Shown here in pieces: positions 8,749-18,580 of a stretch of 56,920 nucleotides of DNA. Position numbers and translations under genes: made by a program. The DNA comes from Sporolactobacillus putidus. GTDB taxonomy: Bacteria > Bacillota > Bacilli > Bacillales > Sporolactobacillaceae. The stretch covers positions 1-56,920 of the forward strand of contig NZ_BMOK01000017.1 of the NCBI RefSeq assembly GCF_014647035.1. The letters are read 5' to 3'. The notes beneath the pieces were generated by a model, which was not told where the DNA came from, did not search any database, and saw only the letters and a list, made by a program, of their open reading frames with translations. Each line of letters begins with the position of its first letter. Position 1 is the first letter of the stretch.

Positions 8749-10230
8749 GTGACCAATGAAGTCAGGGTACGCTACGCGCCGAGTCCGACCGGATTCCTAC
8801 ATATTGGCAATGCGCGTACCGCAATTTTTAATTATCTGTTTGCCCGCCATGCAGGGGGCAAGTTTGTCATTCGTATTGAGGATACCGACCAGAAACGAAA
8901 TGTTGAAGGCGGGGAAGAAAGCCAGCTGAAATATCTGAAGTGGCTTGGGCTTGAATGGGATGAAAGTGTTGATGTGGGCGGTGAATACGGTCCTTATCGG
9001 CAGATGGAGAGGCTGGATATTTATAAAAAATATTGGCAGGAACTGCTGGATAAAGGTCTGGCCTATAAATGCTACTGTACGGCAGAAGAGCTTAAGGCTG
9101 AACGCGAATCACAGATGGCTCACGGCCAGACGCCGGGTTACTCAGGAAAGTGCCGTCATCTGACTGAAGAGCAAAGAGCGCAGCTTGAAGCAGAAGGCAG
9201 AAAACCGACGATCCGTTTCCGGGTGCCGGCAGACCGGAAAATTGATTTTGACGACATTGTAAAGGGCCATGTATCGTTCAACACAAACGATGTCAGCGAC
9301 TTTGTCATTGTTAAACAGAATGGCGTACCGACATACAATTTTGCCGTTGTTATCGATGACCATTTAATGAAGATGACTCATATCCTCCGCGGAGAAGAAC
9401 ACATCTCCAATACGCCGAAGCAGATTATGCTTTTTCAGTCATTCGGCTGGGAGGCACCTACCTATGGACATATGACGCTGATTGTCAACGAAAATCATAA
9501 GAAATTAAGCAAGCGGGACAACAGTATTGTCCAGTTTATTGAACAGTATAAAAACATGGGATTTCTGCCTGAAGCGCTGTTCAATTTTATCACGCTGCTC
9601 GGTTGGTCGCCGAAGGGTGAAGAAGAGGTCTTTTCACGCGAAGACTTTATCAAGCTGTTTGACGCAAACCGGCTGAGCAAGTCCCCTGCAATGTTCGATA
9701 AGTCCAAGCTTGAATGGATGAACGGACAGTACATCAATAAAATTTCGGCAGAAGATTATGTGAAGCTCACTGTTCCGTATTTGATCGAAGCCGGACTTGT
9801 TCCGGAACAGATGACCCCTGAACAGGAGGAATGGGCAAAGCGCGTTGTTCTCCTTTATCAGGAACAGCTCCATTACGGTGCGGAAATTGTCAACCTGACC
9901 GAAATGTTCTTTAACAAAGAAGTAGAATTGGACAATCTGAGTAAAGATGAGGAGAAAATTCTTGCAGGCGAACAGGTCAATGAAGTGATCACAGTGTTCA
10001 ATCGGGAACTTAAAAGCCTGACGGAATGGACGGCAGAGGCCATTAACCCGAAGATCAAAGTGACACAGAAAGAAACCAAGCAGCGCGGCTGGAAATTGTA
10101 CATGCCGATACGTGTGATTGCAACAGGTTCGGCGCACGGTCCTGAATTGCCGGAGGCACTGGAATTGCTCGGCAGGGACATTGTTATCGAGCGGATGGAA
10201 CACTATCTGAACATGCAGAAAACAGTCTGA
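8749..10230 (+). CDS. gltX: Glutamyl-tRNA synthetase
   Basis: Class I synthetase charging tRNA-Glu and, in organisms with GatCAB, tRNA-Gln; 493 residues. The HIGH-type motif [15 protein letters not shown] lies at the N-terminus and the KMSKS-type motif KLSKRD about mid-protein, followed by the alpha-helical anticodon domain. Three in-frame GTG codons exist (8737, 8740, 8749). I prefer 8749: the product starts [11 protein letters not shown] like B. subtilis, and AAGTGGTGA sits upstream as ribosome site. Confidence 0.95.
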   Translation: MTNEVRVRYAPSPTGFLHIGNARTAIFNYLFARHAGGKFVIRIEDTDQKRNVEGGEESQLKYLKWLGLEWDESVDVGGEYGPYRQMERLDIYKKYWQELLDKGLAYKCYCTAEELKAERESQMAHGQTPGYSGKCRHLTEEQRAQLEAEGRKPTIRFRVPADRKIDFDDIVKGHVSFNTNDVSDFVIVKQNGVPTYNFAVVIDDHLMKMTHILRGEEHISNTPKQIMLFQSFGWEAPTYGHMTLIVNENHKKLSKRDNSIVQFIEQYKNMGFLPEALFNFITLLGWSPKGEEEVFSREDFIKLFDANRLSKSPAMFDKSKLEWMNGQYINKISAEDYVKLTVPYLIEAGLVPEQMTPEQEEWAKRVVLLYQEQLHYGAEIVNLTEMFFNKEVELDNLSKDEEKILAGEQVNEVITVFNRELKSLTEWTAEAINPKIKVTQKETKQRGWKLYMPIRVIATGSAHGPELPEALELLGRDIVIERMEHYLNMQKTV

Positions 10231-10315
10231 AAGCTTCCCTTGCAGTTTGCGGAGAATGGCGATTATCCATGATTCCGCATAACGTGTAAAAGAAAACAGA
10301 AAAAGCGTTGAAGAG

Positions 10316-10540
10316 GTTGAGTAAGGATTTTTCCTTCTTGGACAGAGAGAACGGTCATCCGGCTGAAAACCGTTCAGACAGGAAAATCGCTGAATTGCCC
10401 CTCTGAGTTTTCCGCTGAACGGTTCAGTAGGCGGAAACGGCGGCAGCCGTTATCGGTTTAAGTGGAGAGGACTACTCTCAAACAAAGTGGAACCGCGTCA
10501 TTAAGGCGTCTTTGTGTCGGACGACACAAAGACGCCTTTT
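10316..10540 (+). ncRNA. Cysteine T-box riboswitch (cysE-cysS leader)
   Basis: The canonical T-box parts are visible: the AGAGAG distal stem-I motif near 10345, a specifier loop with TGC (10396-10398), the codon for Cys, the stem-II/III segment AGTAGGCGGAAACGG, the T-box AAAGTGGAACCGCG (10484-10497), and a strong terminator. Uncharged tRNA-Cys would favour the antiterminator and switch on cysE, cysS and the genes overlapping them. A T-box at this place is known in B. subtilis. Confidence 0.93.
10503..10540 (+). terminator. T-box attenuator terminator
   Basis: A 17-base perfect inverted repeat, 10503-10519 with 10522-10538, ends in TTTT. It lies directly after the T-box and is the OFF-state hairpin of the cysE leader. 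Confidence 0.93.
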
Positions 10541-10585
10541 TAATCTGTCCTGAATGGATAATCATGATTTGGAGGTGAATCCGCT

Positions 10586-11251
10586 GTGCGGAATATAATT
10601 GCCGAAGATCTGAACAATGTGTTTGATCAGGATCCTGCTGCAAGAAGCAGATGGGAAGTGATCTGGACGTATTCCGGTCTGCACGCGATATGGGCGCATC
10701 GGGTCGCTCACTGGCTATGGCAGAAAAAGTTCTACTTTTTCGCCCGTGTGCTCTCGCAATTTACCCGTTTTCTGACAGGCATTGAAATTCATCCGGGAGC
10801 AAAGATCGGCCGTCGCTTTTTCATGGATCACGGCATGGGCATTGTTATCGGAGAGACATGCGAGATTGGTAATGACGTCACACTTTTTCAAGGGGTGACT
10901 CTTGGCGGAACAGGCAAAGAAAAAGGAAAAAGGCATCCGACGGTTGGCAACGATGTTCTGATCTCCACTGGAGCGAGGGTGCTCGGATCCATTACCATCG
11001 GAGACCATTCCAAGATTGGCGCAGGTTCGGTCGTGCTGCACGATGTTCCGGCGGATTCGACAGTGGTCGGCATTCCCGGCCGTGTCGTCAGGCAGAACGG
11101 CAGAAAAGTGCACCATCACGATCTGAATCACACGGATCTGCCGGATCCCGTCGCCGACAAAATCGAACAGCTGGAGGAAGAAATCGAACGGCTGCGCCAG
11201 GAAATTCAGAAATTGAAAGAACCAAGTCAGAAGGAGAGTGAAACAGAATGA
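10586..11251 (+). CDS. cysE: Serine O-acetyltransferase
   Basis: Makes O-acetylserine from serine and acetyl-CoA, first step of cysteine synthesis; 221 residues. The left-handed beta-helix of hexapeptide repeats is clear ([22 protein letters not shown]) and the catalytic DHG histidine is kept. Translation starts at GTG 10586 with GGAGGTG upstream. The stop overlaps the cysS start as ATGA. Control is by the upstream Cys T-box. Confidence 0.96.
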   Translation: MRNIIAEDLNNVFDQDPAARSRWEVIWTYSGLHAIWAHRVAHWLWQKKFYFFARVLSQFTRFLTGIEIHPGAKIGRRFFMDHGMGIVIGETCEIGNDVTLFQGVTLGGTGKEKGKRHPTVGNDVLISTGARVLGSITIGDHSKIGAGSVVLHDVPADSTVVGIPGRVVRQNGRKVHHHDLNHTDLPDPVADKIEQLEEEIERLRQEIQKLKEPSQKESETE

Positions 11252-12648
11252 CTCTGAAGGTCTATAACACACTGACAAGAAAAAAAGAGGTATTCGTTCC
11301 AATAGAAAAAGGTAAGGTCAGGATGTATGTCTGTGGACCGACGGTTTACAATTACATTCACATCGGAAACGCGCGTCCTGCCGTAGTTTTCGACACGGCT
11401 CGCCGTTATTTTGAATTCCGCGGGTATAATGTGAACTATGTATCCAATTTTACGGATGTCGATGATCGGCTGATTCATGCGTCACAGGAGCGTCATCAAT
11501 CTGTGCCGGAAATTGCCAATCAGTTTATTAAAGCTTTTCTCGCTGATGTGGGCGCCTTAAATGTCAAGAAAGCGACGATCAATCCTCGTGCGACAGAAAC
11601 CATGCCTGAAATCATCGCGTTTATCGGTAAGCTGATCGATACGGGTTTTGCCTACGCCGCTGACGGGGATGTTTACTACAGGACAAGAAAATTCAAAGAT
11701 TACGGAAAGCTCTCGCACCAATCCGTCGACGATTTGAAATCGGGCGCCCGGATTGAAATTGGGGAAAACAAGGAAGACCCGCTCGACTTTGCCTTATGGA
11801 AGGCGGCCAAACCGGGAGAGATTAAATGGGCGAGCCCCTGGGGGGAAGGACGTCCGGGCTGGCACATCGAATGTTCGGCCATGGTTGAGAAATATCTGGG
11901 TGAAACAATCGATATTCACGCGGGCGGAACCGATCTCGTTTTTCCGCATCATGAAAATGAAATTGCGCAGTCTGAAGCGCTGCATCACTGCGCAATGGCC
12001 CATTACTGGCTGCATAACGGTCATATCCAGATTAACAACGAGAAAATGTCGAAATCCATCGGCAATGTCATTCTTGTTCACGACCTGATCAAAAAGTACG
12101 ATCCGCTTGTTGTCCGCTTCTTTATTTTGACCGTTCAGTACCGCCACCCTATTAACTTCAGCGACGAATTGCTGAATGACGCGGTTCAGGCATTCGGGCG
12201 GCTGAAGACCGTGTTTTACAATCTTGATCATCGCCTGAAAGATTTTGCCGGACAGACGGATGGCTTCGATGAGAAGATGGAGAGTTACCGAGTGCGCTTC
12301 ATTGAAGCGATGGACGACGACTTTAATACGGCGAATGCCATTTCCGTTCTTTTTGATATCGCAAAGGACGCTAATATTGCTCTGCAGAGCGCGGACACAA
12401 AACCGGCACTGCTTTTTTCATACCGGCAGATACTCTTTGAACTTTCTGATGTCCTCGGGCTGAAACTTGAAGATCAAACCGAAAGTATTCTGGACAGCGA
12501 TGTGGAAGCCATGATTGAGAAACGTGAGGCGGCACGGCGGGACAAACAATTTGCACTGGCCGATGTGATAAGGGACCAACTGAAAAAAGCCGGCATTGTG
12601 CTGGAGGACACGCCGCAGGGCGTACGCTGGAAAAGAGGACGGGAATGA
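11248..12648 (+). CDS. cysS: Cysteinyl-tRNA synthetase
   Basis: Class I synthetase, 466 residues. It has the HIGH-type motif YIHIGNARP, the zinc ligands (C in [11 protein letters not shown] in WHIECSAM, H and E in [10 protein letters not shown]) and KMSKSIGN. It overlaps cysE by ATGA at its start and mrnC by ATGA at its end, so cysteine synthesis and charging are made as one coupled unit. Confidence 0.98.
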   Translation: MTLKVYNTLTRKKEVFVPIEKGKVRMYVCGPTVYNYIHIGNARPAVVFDTARRYFEFRGYNVNYVSNFTDVDDRLIHASQERHQSVPEIANQFIKAFLADVGALNVKKATINPRATETMPEIIAFIGKLIDTGFAYAADGDVYYRTRKFKDYGKLSHQSVDDLKSGARIEIGENKEDPLDFALWKAAKPGEIKWASPWGEGRPGWHIECSAMVEKYLGETIDIHAGGTDLVFPHHENEIAQSEALHHCAMAHYWLHNGHIQINNEKMSKSIGNVILVHDLIKKYDPLVVRFFILTVQYRHPINFSDELLNDAVQAFGRLKTVFYNLDHRLKDFAGQTDGFDEKMESYRVRFIEAMDDDFNTANAISVLFDIAKDANIALQSADTKPALLFSYRQILFELSDVLGLKLEDQTESILDSDVEAMIEKREAARRDKQFALADVIRDQLKKAGIVLEDTPQGVRWKRGRE

Positions 12649-13067
12649 GCATGGCCAAAAAACAGGCGGCCCCGGATCAGATGAGCAGTCTCGCGCTGGC
12701 TTATATGGGTGACGCAATCATTGAAGTCTATGTCCGTGAGGCCGTGATTAGCGGCGGCGCTGCAAAGCCACATCTGCTGCACGCTCTGGCTGTGGATTAT
12801 GTATCCGCGCGGGCACAGTCGAGGTTTCTCCATGAATTGATGGAAGAAGGTTTTCTGACTGAGGATGAGCTGAGCATCGTCAGGCGCGGACGGAACGCCA
12901 AATCGCATTCCGTCCCGAGGAATACGGATGTACAGACTTACAATTTCAGCACGGGATTTGAAGCGCTGATCGGTTATCTTTATTTTACCGGGGGCAAAGA
13001 TAGAATTGAGGAAATCATGAAAAAGATGTTTGTCAATCACCCGGTTGAAGGGGGAGAGAATCCATGA
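12645..13067 (+). CDS. mrnC: Mini-ribonuclease III
   Basis: RNase III catalytic domain without the dsRNA-binding domain; in B. subtilis it matures 23S rRNA ends. The 140-residue product carries the [13 protein letters not shown] signature with the catalytic acidic residues and the [14 protein letters not shown] segment. Start ATG 12645 overlaps the cysS stop; the stop overlaps the rlmB start (ATGA). Confidence 0.95.
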   Translation: MSMAKKQAAPDQMSSLALAYMGDAIIEVYVREAVISGGAAKPHLLHALAVDYVSARAQSRFLHELMEEGFLTEDELSIVRRGRNAKSHSVPRNTDVQTYNFSTGFEALIGYLYFTGGKDRIEEIMKKMFVNHPVEGGENP

Positions 13068-13801
13068 ACGATGAATTGATCGTCGGGCGCCATCCCGTGT
13101 CGGAGGCAATCAGATCCGGTAGAGAAATCAATAAAGTGTGGCTGAATAAAGAAGGGCGGGGATTTAGCGAGCTTCTTGAACTGATCAAAGAAAATGGAAT
13201 CGCCGTGCAGTTTGTTCCGAAACAAAAGCTCGATCAGATGTCCCGGTCCGCCCAGCATCAGGGTATTGTGGCTTCAGTTGCCGCCTACCGCTATTCAGAG
13301 CTGTCCGATTTGTTCGATCTTGCGAAGCAGCGCGGGGAATCCCCCTTTTTTCTGATGCTGGATAATGTTGAGGATCCGCACAACCTGGGTTCCATATTGA
13401 GAACGGCGGATGCTTCCGGCTGCCACGGTGTCATCATTCCGAAACGTCGTTCGGTCGGATTGACTTCGGTTGTAGCCAAAGCGTCAACGGGCGCGATTGA
13501 GTACGTTCCGGTTGTGCGCGTGTCCAACTTGGCTAATACAATGGACGCCATGAAAAAACAGGGGGTCTGGTTCGCCGGGACGGCTGCGGACGGCAGTGAG
13601 GATTACCGTCAGGCAGACTACTCCCTGCCGCTTTGCCTGGTTATTGGCAATGAAGGAAGCGGCATGTCGCAGCTGGTGAGAAAAAAGTGCGATTTTCTGA
13701 TCAACATTCCGATGAGGGGAAAAGTCACATCGCTGAATGCTTCGGTTGCAGCGGGCCTGCTCATGTATGAAGTGCTCAGGCACCGCGGGCAGCAAAGGTG
13801 A
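13064..13801 (+). CDS. rlmB: RlmB-type 23S rRNA 2'-O-methyltransferase (SpoU/TrmH family)
   Basis: SAM-dependent rRNA ribose methylase with the SPOUT trefoil-knot fold; 245 residues. An N-terminal substrate-binding domain precedes the three SpoU motifs: DNVEDPHNLGSILRTADASG, LVIGNEGSGMS and IPMRGKVTSLNASVA. Gm2251 specificity is taken from the family. It overlaps mrnC by four bases and is coupled to the next gene. Confidence 0.93.
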   Translation: MNDELIVGRHPVSEAIRSGREINKVWLNKEGRGFSELLELIKENGIAVQFVPKQKLDQMSRSAQHQGIVASVAAYRYSELSDLFDLAKQRGESPFFLMLDNVEDPHNLGSILRTADASGCHGVIIPKRRSVGLTSVVAKASTGAIEYVPVVRVSNLANTMDAMKKQGVWFAGTAADGSEDYRQADYSLPLCLVIGNEGSGMSQLVRKKCDFLINIPMRGKVTSLNASVAAGLLMYEVLRHRGQQR

Positions 13802-13806
13802 ACACG

Positions 13807-14316
13807 ATGAACGAGATCCTGATTGTCGACGGCTATAATGTGATCGGTGCATGGAATGAACTGAAGGAATTGCGGGAAAAGGATTTCGAGAGCGCAAGGG
13901 ATCTGCTGATCAATAAGATGGCAGAGTATCAGGCGGTGACAGGCTACCGTGTCATCATTATTTTTGATGCCTATCTGATACCCGGCAAGGAGACGAAAAC
14001 AAAGCAGTCAACGGTCGAGGTCATCTATACAAAAAAAAACGAAAAGGCGGATCAAAAAATAGAAGGTCTGATCAGAAAGTTACAGAATGTGAAGACGCGT
14101 ATTCACGTCGCGACTTCAGATATGGCGGAGCAGTGGGCGGTGTTTTCTCAGGGCGCCCTTCGGAAACCGTCAAGGGAGCTGATCGAAGAAATCAGAAAAA
14201 TAGATCGCCAGATTGGCAAAACGACAATGAACGATCAGCCACAGGGCAAGCGGTCAGTCATCCAGATTGACGAAGAGACACGGGCGAAGCTGGAAAAGAT
14301 GAGAAGAGGTTTTTGA
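13807..14316 (+). CDS. rae1: Rae1/YacP, ribosome-dependent mRNA endonuclease
   Basis: NYN/PIN-like ribonuclease of 169 residues; in B. subtilis it enters the ribosomal A site and cuts selected mRNAs. The fold start ILIVDGYNVIGAW with its acidic residue, VIIIFDAY and the HVATSDMAEQW segment are present. ATG 13807 is preferred over GTG 13798: AAAGGTGA (13794-13801) is a ribosome site for the ATG and the product then matches relatives. Confidence 0.92.
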   Translation: MNEILIVDGYNVIGAWNELKELREKDFESARDLLINKMAEYQAVTGYRVIIIFDAYLIPGKETKTKQSTVEVIYTKKNEKADQKIEGLIRKLQNVKTRIHVATSDMAEQWAVFSQGALRKPSRELIEEIRKIDRQIGKTTMNDQPQGKRSVIQIDEETRAKLEKMRRGF

Positions 14317-14322
14317 ATTTTC

Positions 14323-14352
14323 TTGACGATTTGAATTTTGTTACTGTATAAT
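14323..14352 (+). promoter_or_regulatory. Sigma-A promoter of sigH
   Basis: TTGACG (14323-14328), 18 bases, TATAAT (14347-14352), right after the rae1 stop and about 30 bases before the sigH ribosome site. Confidence 0.85.
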
Positions 14353-14390
14353 ATTTCTACAAAAGGCATCATGAGCTCGGGGGGAAAAAA

Positions 14391-15041
14391 ATGAGTTACG
14401 ATCCGGTAAGGGCTGATATGGCAGTGTTTCGCTCACTTGATGATGAAAAAATACTGAAAGTGGTTCATGATGGTAATGGAGAAGCCTTGGAGTATCTCAT
14501 TTTTAAATATAAGAATTTTGTGCGTGCGAAAGCGAAAGCTTATTTTCTCGTCGGTGCCGAACGTGAGGATATTATTCAGGAAGGGATGATCGGTCTCTTC
14601 AAGGCCATCCGCGATTACAGAGGGGACAAGCCGGCTTCATTTAAAGCGTTTGCAGAACTCTGTATCACCCGTCAGATGATTACTGCGGTCAAGACGGCAA
14701 CACGGCAGAAACACATTCCTTTAAATTCTTATGTTTCGCTTGACAAGCCAATTTATGATGAAGAGTCGGACCGTACACTGCTCGACGTCGTCTGCGAAAC
14801 TCAGTCGAGTGATCCGGAAGAGCTGCTGATCAGCCGGGAAGAGTACGACAATATAGAAGAAAAACTCTCCCGGATCTTGAGCGATCTGGAACGTAAAGTG
14901 CTGAACCAGTATCTCGACGGGCGTTCCTATCAGGAAATATCCGCCGATTTGAAACGCCATGTGAAATCGATTGATAATGCGCTTCAGCGTGTGAAGAGAA
15001 AACTGGAACACTGCATGCAACTGAAGGAACTGAGCTTATAA
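14391..15041 (+). CDS. sigH: RNA polymerase sigma-H factor
   Basis: Sigma-70 family factor for the transition state, early sporulation and competence genes; 216 residues, about the Bacillus length. Region 2 spans roughly 25-95 (the core-binding segment EDIIQEGMIGLFKAIRDY is clear) and region 4 about 155-205 with the helix-turn-helix YQEISADLKRHVKSIDNAL. It has its own promoter, and a G-run ribosome site (GGGGGGA) precedes ATG 14391. Its presence supports a sporulating host. Confidence 0.96.
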   Translation: MSYDPVRADMAVFRSLDDEKILKVVHDGNGEALEYLIFKYKNFVRAKAKAYFLVGAEREDIIQEGMIGLFKAIRDYRGDKPASFKAFAELCITRQMITAVKTATRQKHIPLNSYVSLDKPIYDEESDRTLLDVVCETQSSDPEELLISREEYDNIEEKLSRILSDLERKVLNQYLDGRSYQEISADLKRHVKSIDNALQRVKRKLEHCMQLKELSL

Positions 15042-15092
15042 CCGTTATAACAGGACAGGGCATCGAGAGATCGCAGCTCTGCATGCGCTTTA

Positions 15093-15121
15093 TTGACAGG
15101 CCCGGAGTCATGTGCTATATT
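15093..15121 (+). promoter_or_regulatory. Promoter of the rpmG-secE-nusG unit
   Basis: TTGACA (15093-15098), 17 bases, TATATT (15116-15121). The 140-base leader holds a weak hairpin AGAGGC/GCCTTT followed by CTTTTT, and a CTTTCTTT segment that could instead pair with AAAGAAAG about 40 bases later. Confidence 0.85.
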
Positions 15122-15265
15122 CAACCCAGTATAAATTCATTGATCAGAGAGGCTGTTGAACGCCTTTCTTTTTAATGTGGGGACGCATAAGCATGATCGA
15201 AGAAAGAAAGCGGAGCGGGAGACAAACCGCCTGAACTTATTTAACTGTAGAATCAGGTGCATGCC

Positions 15266-15415
15266 TTGAGAAAAAAGATCGTTCTTGCCTGCTCAGTCTG
15301 CCATTCAAGAAACTATACGATAACGGAAAAAGCGGACAAAAATACAGATCGGGCTGAATTGAATAAATATTGTAAAACCTGCAATGCGTACACATTGCAC
15401 CGGGAAACGAAGTAG
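15266..15415 (+). CDS. rpmG: Ribosomal protein L33, zinc-ribbon form
   Basis: A 49-residue protein beginning [12 protein letters not shown]. The four zinc ligands C9, C12, C36 and C39 (KYCKTC) are present, so this is the zinc-binding paralogue. It starts at TTG 15266 with AGGTG (15255-15259) six bases upstream; an ATG at 15261 is out of frame. The L33-SecE-NusG order is standard in Bacilli. Confidence 0.95.
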   Translation: MRKKIVLACSVCHSRNYTITEKADKNTDRAELNKYCKTCNAYTLHRETK

Positions 15416-15441
15416 AATTTTAGACGGAGGTATTGCAGAGG

Positions 15442-15639
15442 ATGTCAGGCATCATCAAAGGGACCGGGAAATTTTTTCGCAGTATCATCACCGAAACAAA
15501 GAAAATAAGCTGGCCGACGCGCATTGAACTTTTTAAATACACGGTCACGGTTATCGTCACAGTGGTGTTTTTATCCGTTTTTTTCGTTGTTGTTGATTTA
15601 GGCATTTCGCAGCTGATGCACCTGATCACAAATCGATGA
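15442..15639 (+). CDS. secE: SecE, preprotein translocase subunit
   Basis: Small translocon subunit that clamps SecY; 65 residues with the amphipathic segment ETKKISWPTRIEL followed by one membrane helix (about 30-58). ATG 15442 is chosen because GGAGG (15426-15430) lies 11 bases upstream; TTG 15433 is only two bases from it. Confidence 0.95.
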   Translation: MSGIIKGTGKFFRSIITETKKISWPTRIELFKYTVTVIVTVVFLSVFFVVVDLGISQLMHLITNR

Positions 15640-15687
15640 CTGTTCGCCGTATCGTTTGACGGACCAATAATTTGGAGGAAGAAAGTT

Positions 15688-16224
15688 ATGGAAAAGAACT
15701 GGTATGTTATTCACACATACTCGGGCTACGAAAACAAGGTCAAGACTAACCTGGAAAAAAGAGTTGAGTCAATGGGTATGGCCGATAAAATATTCCGGAT
15801 TCTCGTTCCTATGGAAGAAGAAACGGAAATGAAAAACGGACAGAAAAAAACGGCCATGAGAAAGGTTTTTCCCGGCTATGTGCTGACGGAAATGATCATG
15901 ACTGATGATTCATGGTATGTGGTCCGCAATACCCCGGGGGTAACGGGTTTTGTCGGTTCAACAGGAGCGGGCTCTAAACCGATCCCTCTCCTCCCGGAGG
16001 AAGTGGACGCAATTCTGAAGCAGATGGGTCTTAAAGAACGTATTGCGGATGTTAACTTCGAACTTAAAGAACAAGTCAAGGTTAAGGAGGGTCCGTTTGC
16101 GGACTTCATCGGCAGTGTCGAAAGTATTGATCAGGAAAAAAGCAAGCTTAAGGTGCATGTCAATATGTTCGGGCGGGAGACACCGGTTGAACTGGATTTT
16201 GATCAAGTTAAAAAAATTGATTGA
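15688..16224 (+). CDS. nusG: NusG, transcription elongation/termination factor
   Basis: Binds the RNA polymerase clamp and couples transcription to Rho or ribosomes. The 178-residue product has the NGN domain (starting NWYVIHTYSGYENKV) and the C-terminal KOW motif (VKEGPFADFIGSVESID). The ribosome site TTTGGAGGAAG precedes ATG 15688. Confidence 0.98.
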   Translation: MEKNWYVIHTYSGYENKVKTNLEKRVESMGMADKIFRILVPMEEETEMKNGQKKTAMRKVFPGYVLTEMIMTDDSWYVVRNTPGVTGFVGSTGAGSKPIPLLPEEVDAILKQMGLKERIADVNFELKEQVKVKEGPFADFIGSVESIDQEKSKLKVHVNMFGRETPVELDFDQVKKID

Positions 16225-16274
16225 CGAACGGTGACCGGCGAGGCATGGAAGAGACAGGTGATTTTTTCCTGATC

Positions 16275-16303
16275 TTGCAATTTGCCGCCGACGAATGTAT
16301 AAT
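16275..16303 (+). promoter_or_regulatory. Promoter of rplK-rplA
   Basis: TTGCAA (16275-16280), 17 bases, TATAAT (16298-16303). A leader of about 120 bases precedes rplK. Confidence 0.85.
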
Positions 16304-16432
16304 CTTGATGTTTGTATGATTTGAAACGATCTCACCATCGTAGGGTACGAAGATTGAAAACGGCCATAGAGGCTTTATGAAAGAGTGGGAGGGAATATCC
16401 CGTACCACAAATTGTTGCAGGGAGGTGCTCTC

Positions 16433-16858
16433 ATGGCAAAAAAAGTAGTCAAGTTAGTAAAATTGCAGATTCCGGCAGGTAAAGCAAATCCGGCTCCGCC
16501 GGTTGGTCCGGCACTGGGCCAGGCGGGCGTTAACATTATGGGTTTTTGCAAGGAGTTCAATGCGCGTACATCCGATCAGGCGGGTTTGATCATTCCGGTT
16601 GAAATCACCGTATTCGAAGACCGGTCGTTTACTTTTATTACGAAAACGCCGCCTGCGGCTGTTCTTCTGAAAAAAGAAACGGGTATCGAATCAGGTTCGG
16701 GTACGCCGAATACGAAAAAAGTCGCGACAATCAAGCGGGACAAAGTGCGCGCGATTGCTGAACTGAAAATGCCGGACCTGAATGCGGCCGACGTTGAAGC
16801 GGCAATGCGCATGGTTGAAGGAACAGCCCGCAGCATGGGCATTGTTGTCGAAGACTGA
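16433..16858 (+). CDS. rplK: Ribosomal protein L11
   Basis: Part of the 23S GTPase-associated centre, the thiostrepton site. The 141-residue product has the N-terminal segment [22 protein letters not shown] and the C-terminal rRNA-binding domain. ATG 16433 follows GGGAGGTG; a longer frame from 16385 lacks a ribosome site. A 172-base spacer with an imperfect hairpin (near 16866-16905) separates it from rplA. Confidence 0.97.
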   Translation: MAKKVVKLVKLQIPAGKANPAPPVGPALGQAGVNIMGFCKEFNARTSDQAGLIIPVEITVFEDRSFTFITKTPPAAVLLKKETGIESGSGTPNTKKVATIKRDKVRAIAELKMPDLNAADVEAAMRMVEGTARSMGIVVED

Positions 16859-17030
16859 TTTCGCCAAGAAGCTTGCGGTTTCTGTCCGCATCTTTCTGTT
16901 TTATACTTTAAGAAAGCCCTCTGTCTAGGCGGATTACAGTATAATACGGATGCAGCAGGCGGCTGAAACGTTTTTTAAGATCGGTGGGAGGTCTAATACA
17001 AACCGCTATTACCACGAAGGAGGAATTACA

Positions 17031-17723
17031 ATGGCCAAAAAAGGAAAAAAATATCTTGAAGCTGCAAAAGCAATCGACCGTTCGAAAGCTTACGATATTG
17101 AAGAAGCCGTCAGCCTTGTGAAAAAAGTCGCTTCAGCCGGCTTTGATGAATCGGTGGACGTAGCCGTCCGGCTTGGCGTGGACACGAGAAAGAACGATCA
17201 GCAGGTCCGCGGCGCGGTCGTGCTGCCGAACGGCACGGGAAAAACGCAGCGTGTGCTCGTCTTTGCGAAGGGCGATAAAGCCAAAGAAGCGGAAGCCGCA
17301 GGAGCGGATTATGTCGGCGAGCAGGAATACGTTGAAAAAATCAGCGGAGGCTGGTTTGATTTTGATGTCGTTGTTGCTACTCCGGACATGATGGCCCAGG
17401 TCGGCCGTCTCGGCCGGGTACTCGGTCCGAAAGGCCTGATGCCGAACCCGAAAACCGGAACGGTTACTTTTGATGTCGATAAGGCAGTCAAAGAAATCAA
17501 AGCCGGTAAAGTGGAATATCGTGCCCAGAAAGACGGCAACGTTCATGTTCCGATCGGCAAGGTTTCTTTTGAGGACAACAAACTGGTTGAAAACTTTAAG
17601 GTCCTGATTGAAACGCTGGTCAAGGCAAAACCGGCCGCCGCAAAGGGAACCTACCTGAAAAACATCGCGATCTCATCGACGATGGGACCCGGCGTCAAGG
17701 TTTCGACGGCTGCAGCCAGATAA
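17031..17723 (+). CDS. rplA: Ribosomal protein L1
   Basis: Forms the L1 stalk that guides the E-site tRNA. The 230-residue product starts MAKKGKKY and has the signature [22 protein letters not shown] 17031 has AAGGAGG upstream; an open frame back to 16950 is not used because it lacks a ribosome site and the family start is MAKKGK. Confidence 0.98.
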   Translation: MAKKGKKYLEAAKAIDRSKAYDIEEAVSLVKKVASAGFDESVDVAVRLGVDTRKNDQQVRGAVVLPNGTGKTQRVLVFAKGDKAKEAEAAGADYVGEQEYVEKISGGWFDFDVVVATPDMMAQVGRLGRVLGPKGLMPNPKTGTVTFDVDKAVKEIKAGKVEYRAQKDGNVHVPIGKVSFEDNKLVENFKVLIETLVKAKPAAAKGTYLKNIAISSTMGPGVKVSTAAAR

Positions 17724-17753
17724 TCGGTCTGTGAAGACGCGTTCCTTGCAAGG

Positions 17754-17782
17754 TTGACAGCAGGACAGAAACTCAATATAAT
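17754..17782 (+). promoter_or_regulatory. Consensus promoter of rplJ-rplL
   Basis: TTGACA (17754-17759), 17 bases, TATAAT (17777-17782): a perfect sigma-A consensus at both elements with the ideal spacer. Confidence 0.95.
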
Positions 17783-17809
17783 GACTGATGTTCATTATAA
17801 TTAAATCAT

Positions 17810-17937
17810 TGATTACCGTAGACAGCAGGGGCATGTTCAATGCTTAATTTTTCCCAGCCGAGGTTTGCAAATTCTTGATAACCCTTTTTGCGTTGGATAG
17901 ATGCGTACCCTCATGTCAATCGGCTTGAGGGTTTTTT
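17810..17937 (+). ncRNA. Ribosomal protein L10 leader (autoregulatory)
   Basis: Contains the conserved segments of the Firmicute L10 leader: ACCGTAGACAGCAGGGGC beginning near 17815, ATGCTTAATTTT and CCCAGCCGAGGT, followed by a terminator stem. L10 (with L12) binding is thought to favour termination upstream of rplJ. Confidence 0.9.
17907..17937 (+). terminator. Attenuator of the L10 leader
   Basis: Stem ACCCTCA (17907-17913) with TGAGGGT (17926-17932), ending in TTTTTT. It lies between the L10-binding part of the leader and the rplJ ribosome site. Confidence 0.88.
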
Positions 17938-18007
17938 ATTGAACCTATAGCGGTGAAACAAAACTTCTGGATACGGAAAACGGGGACAGGGAGGTGTATC
18001 AGGAACA

Positions 18008-18505
18008 ATGAGCAACGAAAAAATACTTGAAGCAAAGAAACAGGTTGTTGATGAGATCGCCGGAAAATTAAAGGAAAGTGTTGCGACAATTGTTGTGAAT
18101 TATCGCGGACTTTCTGTTGCGGAAGTCACGGAACTCCGTAAACAGCTGCGTGAAGCCAACGTTGATTACAAGGTTTACAAGAATACCTTTGTACGCCGTG
18201 CGACCGCGCTGACGGATCTGACCGAACTCGACGGCGCACTTGAAGGCCCGACGGCAGTCTCGTTCAGTAAGGACGACGTGATTGCTCCGGCAAAGGTGCT
18301 TTACAATTTTTCAAAAGATCATGAGGCGCTGGAAATCAAGGCCGGTGTGATCGAAGGAAAAGCGGCAACGGTTGAGGAAATCAAGGCGCTCGCAGAACTT
18401 CCTTCAAGAGAGGGACTTCTGTCGATGCTGGCCAACGTTCTTCAGGCGCCGATCCGCAATTTTGCGATCGGACTCAAGGCGGTTGCCGAACAGAAAGAAG
18501 CCTGA
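18008..18505 (+). CDS. rplJ: Ribosomal protein L10
   Basis: Base of the ribosomal stalk that carries L7/L12 dimers; also the likely ligand of the leader just upstream. The 165-residue product shows the conserved segment [19 protein letters not shown] and the C-terminal helix that binds L12. ATG 18008 follows GGGAGGTG. rplL starts 75 bases downstream. Confidence 0.97.
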   Translation: MSNEKILEAKKQVVDEIAGKLKESVATIVVNYRGLSVAEVTELRKQLREANVDYKVYKNTFVRRATALTDLTELDGALEGPTAVSFSKDDVIAPAKVLYNFSKDHEALEIKAGVIEGKAATVEEIKALAELPSREGLLSMLANVLQAPIRNFAIGLKAVAEQKEA

Positions 18506-18580
18506 TTCGTCGGCCTGGCCGGTCCTGGAAAAAATGGTTTACGATAAAAAAGCAAACGAATTTAAGGAGGATTATTTTCA

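Noticed and set aside
16940-16945. TATAAT between rplK and rplA as a promoter
   Set aside because: No -35 element at 16 to 18 bases and no TGn extension.
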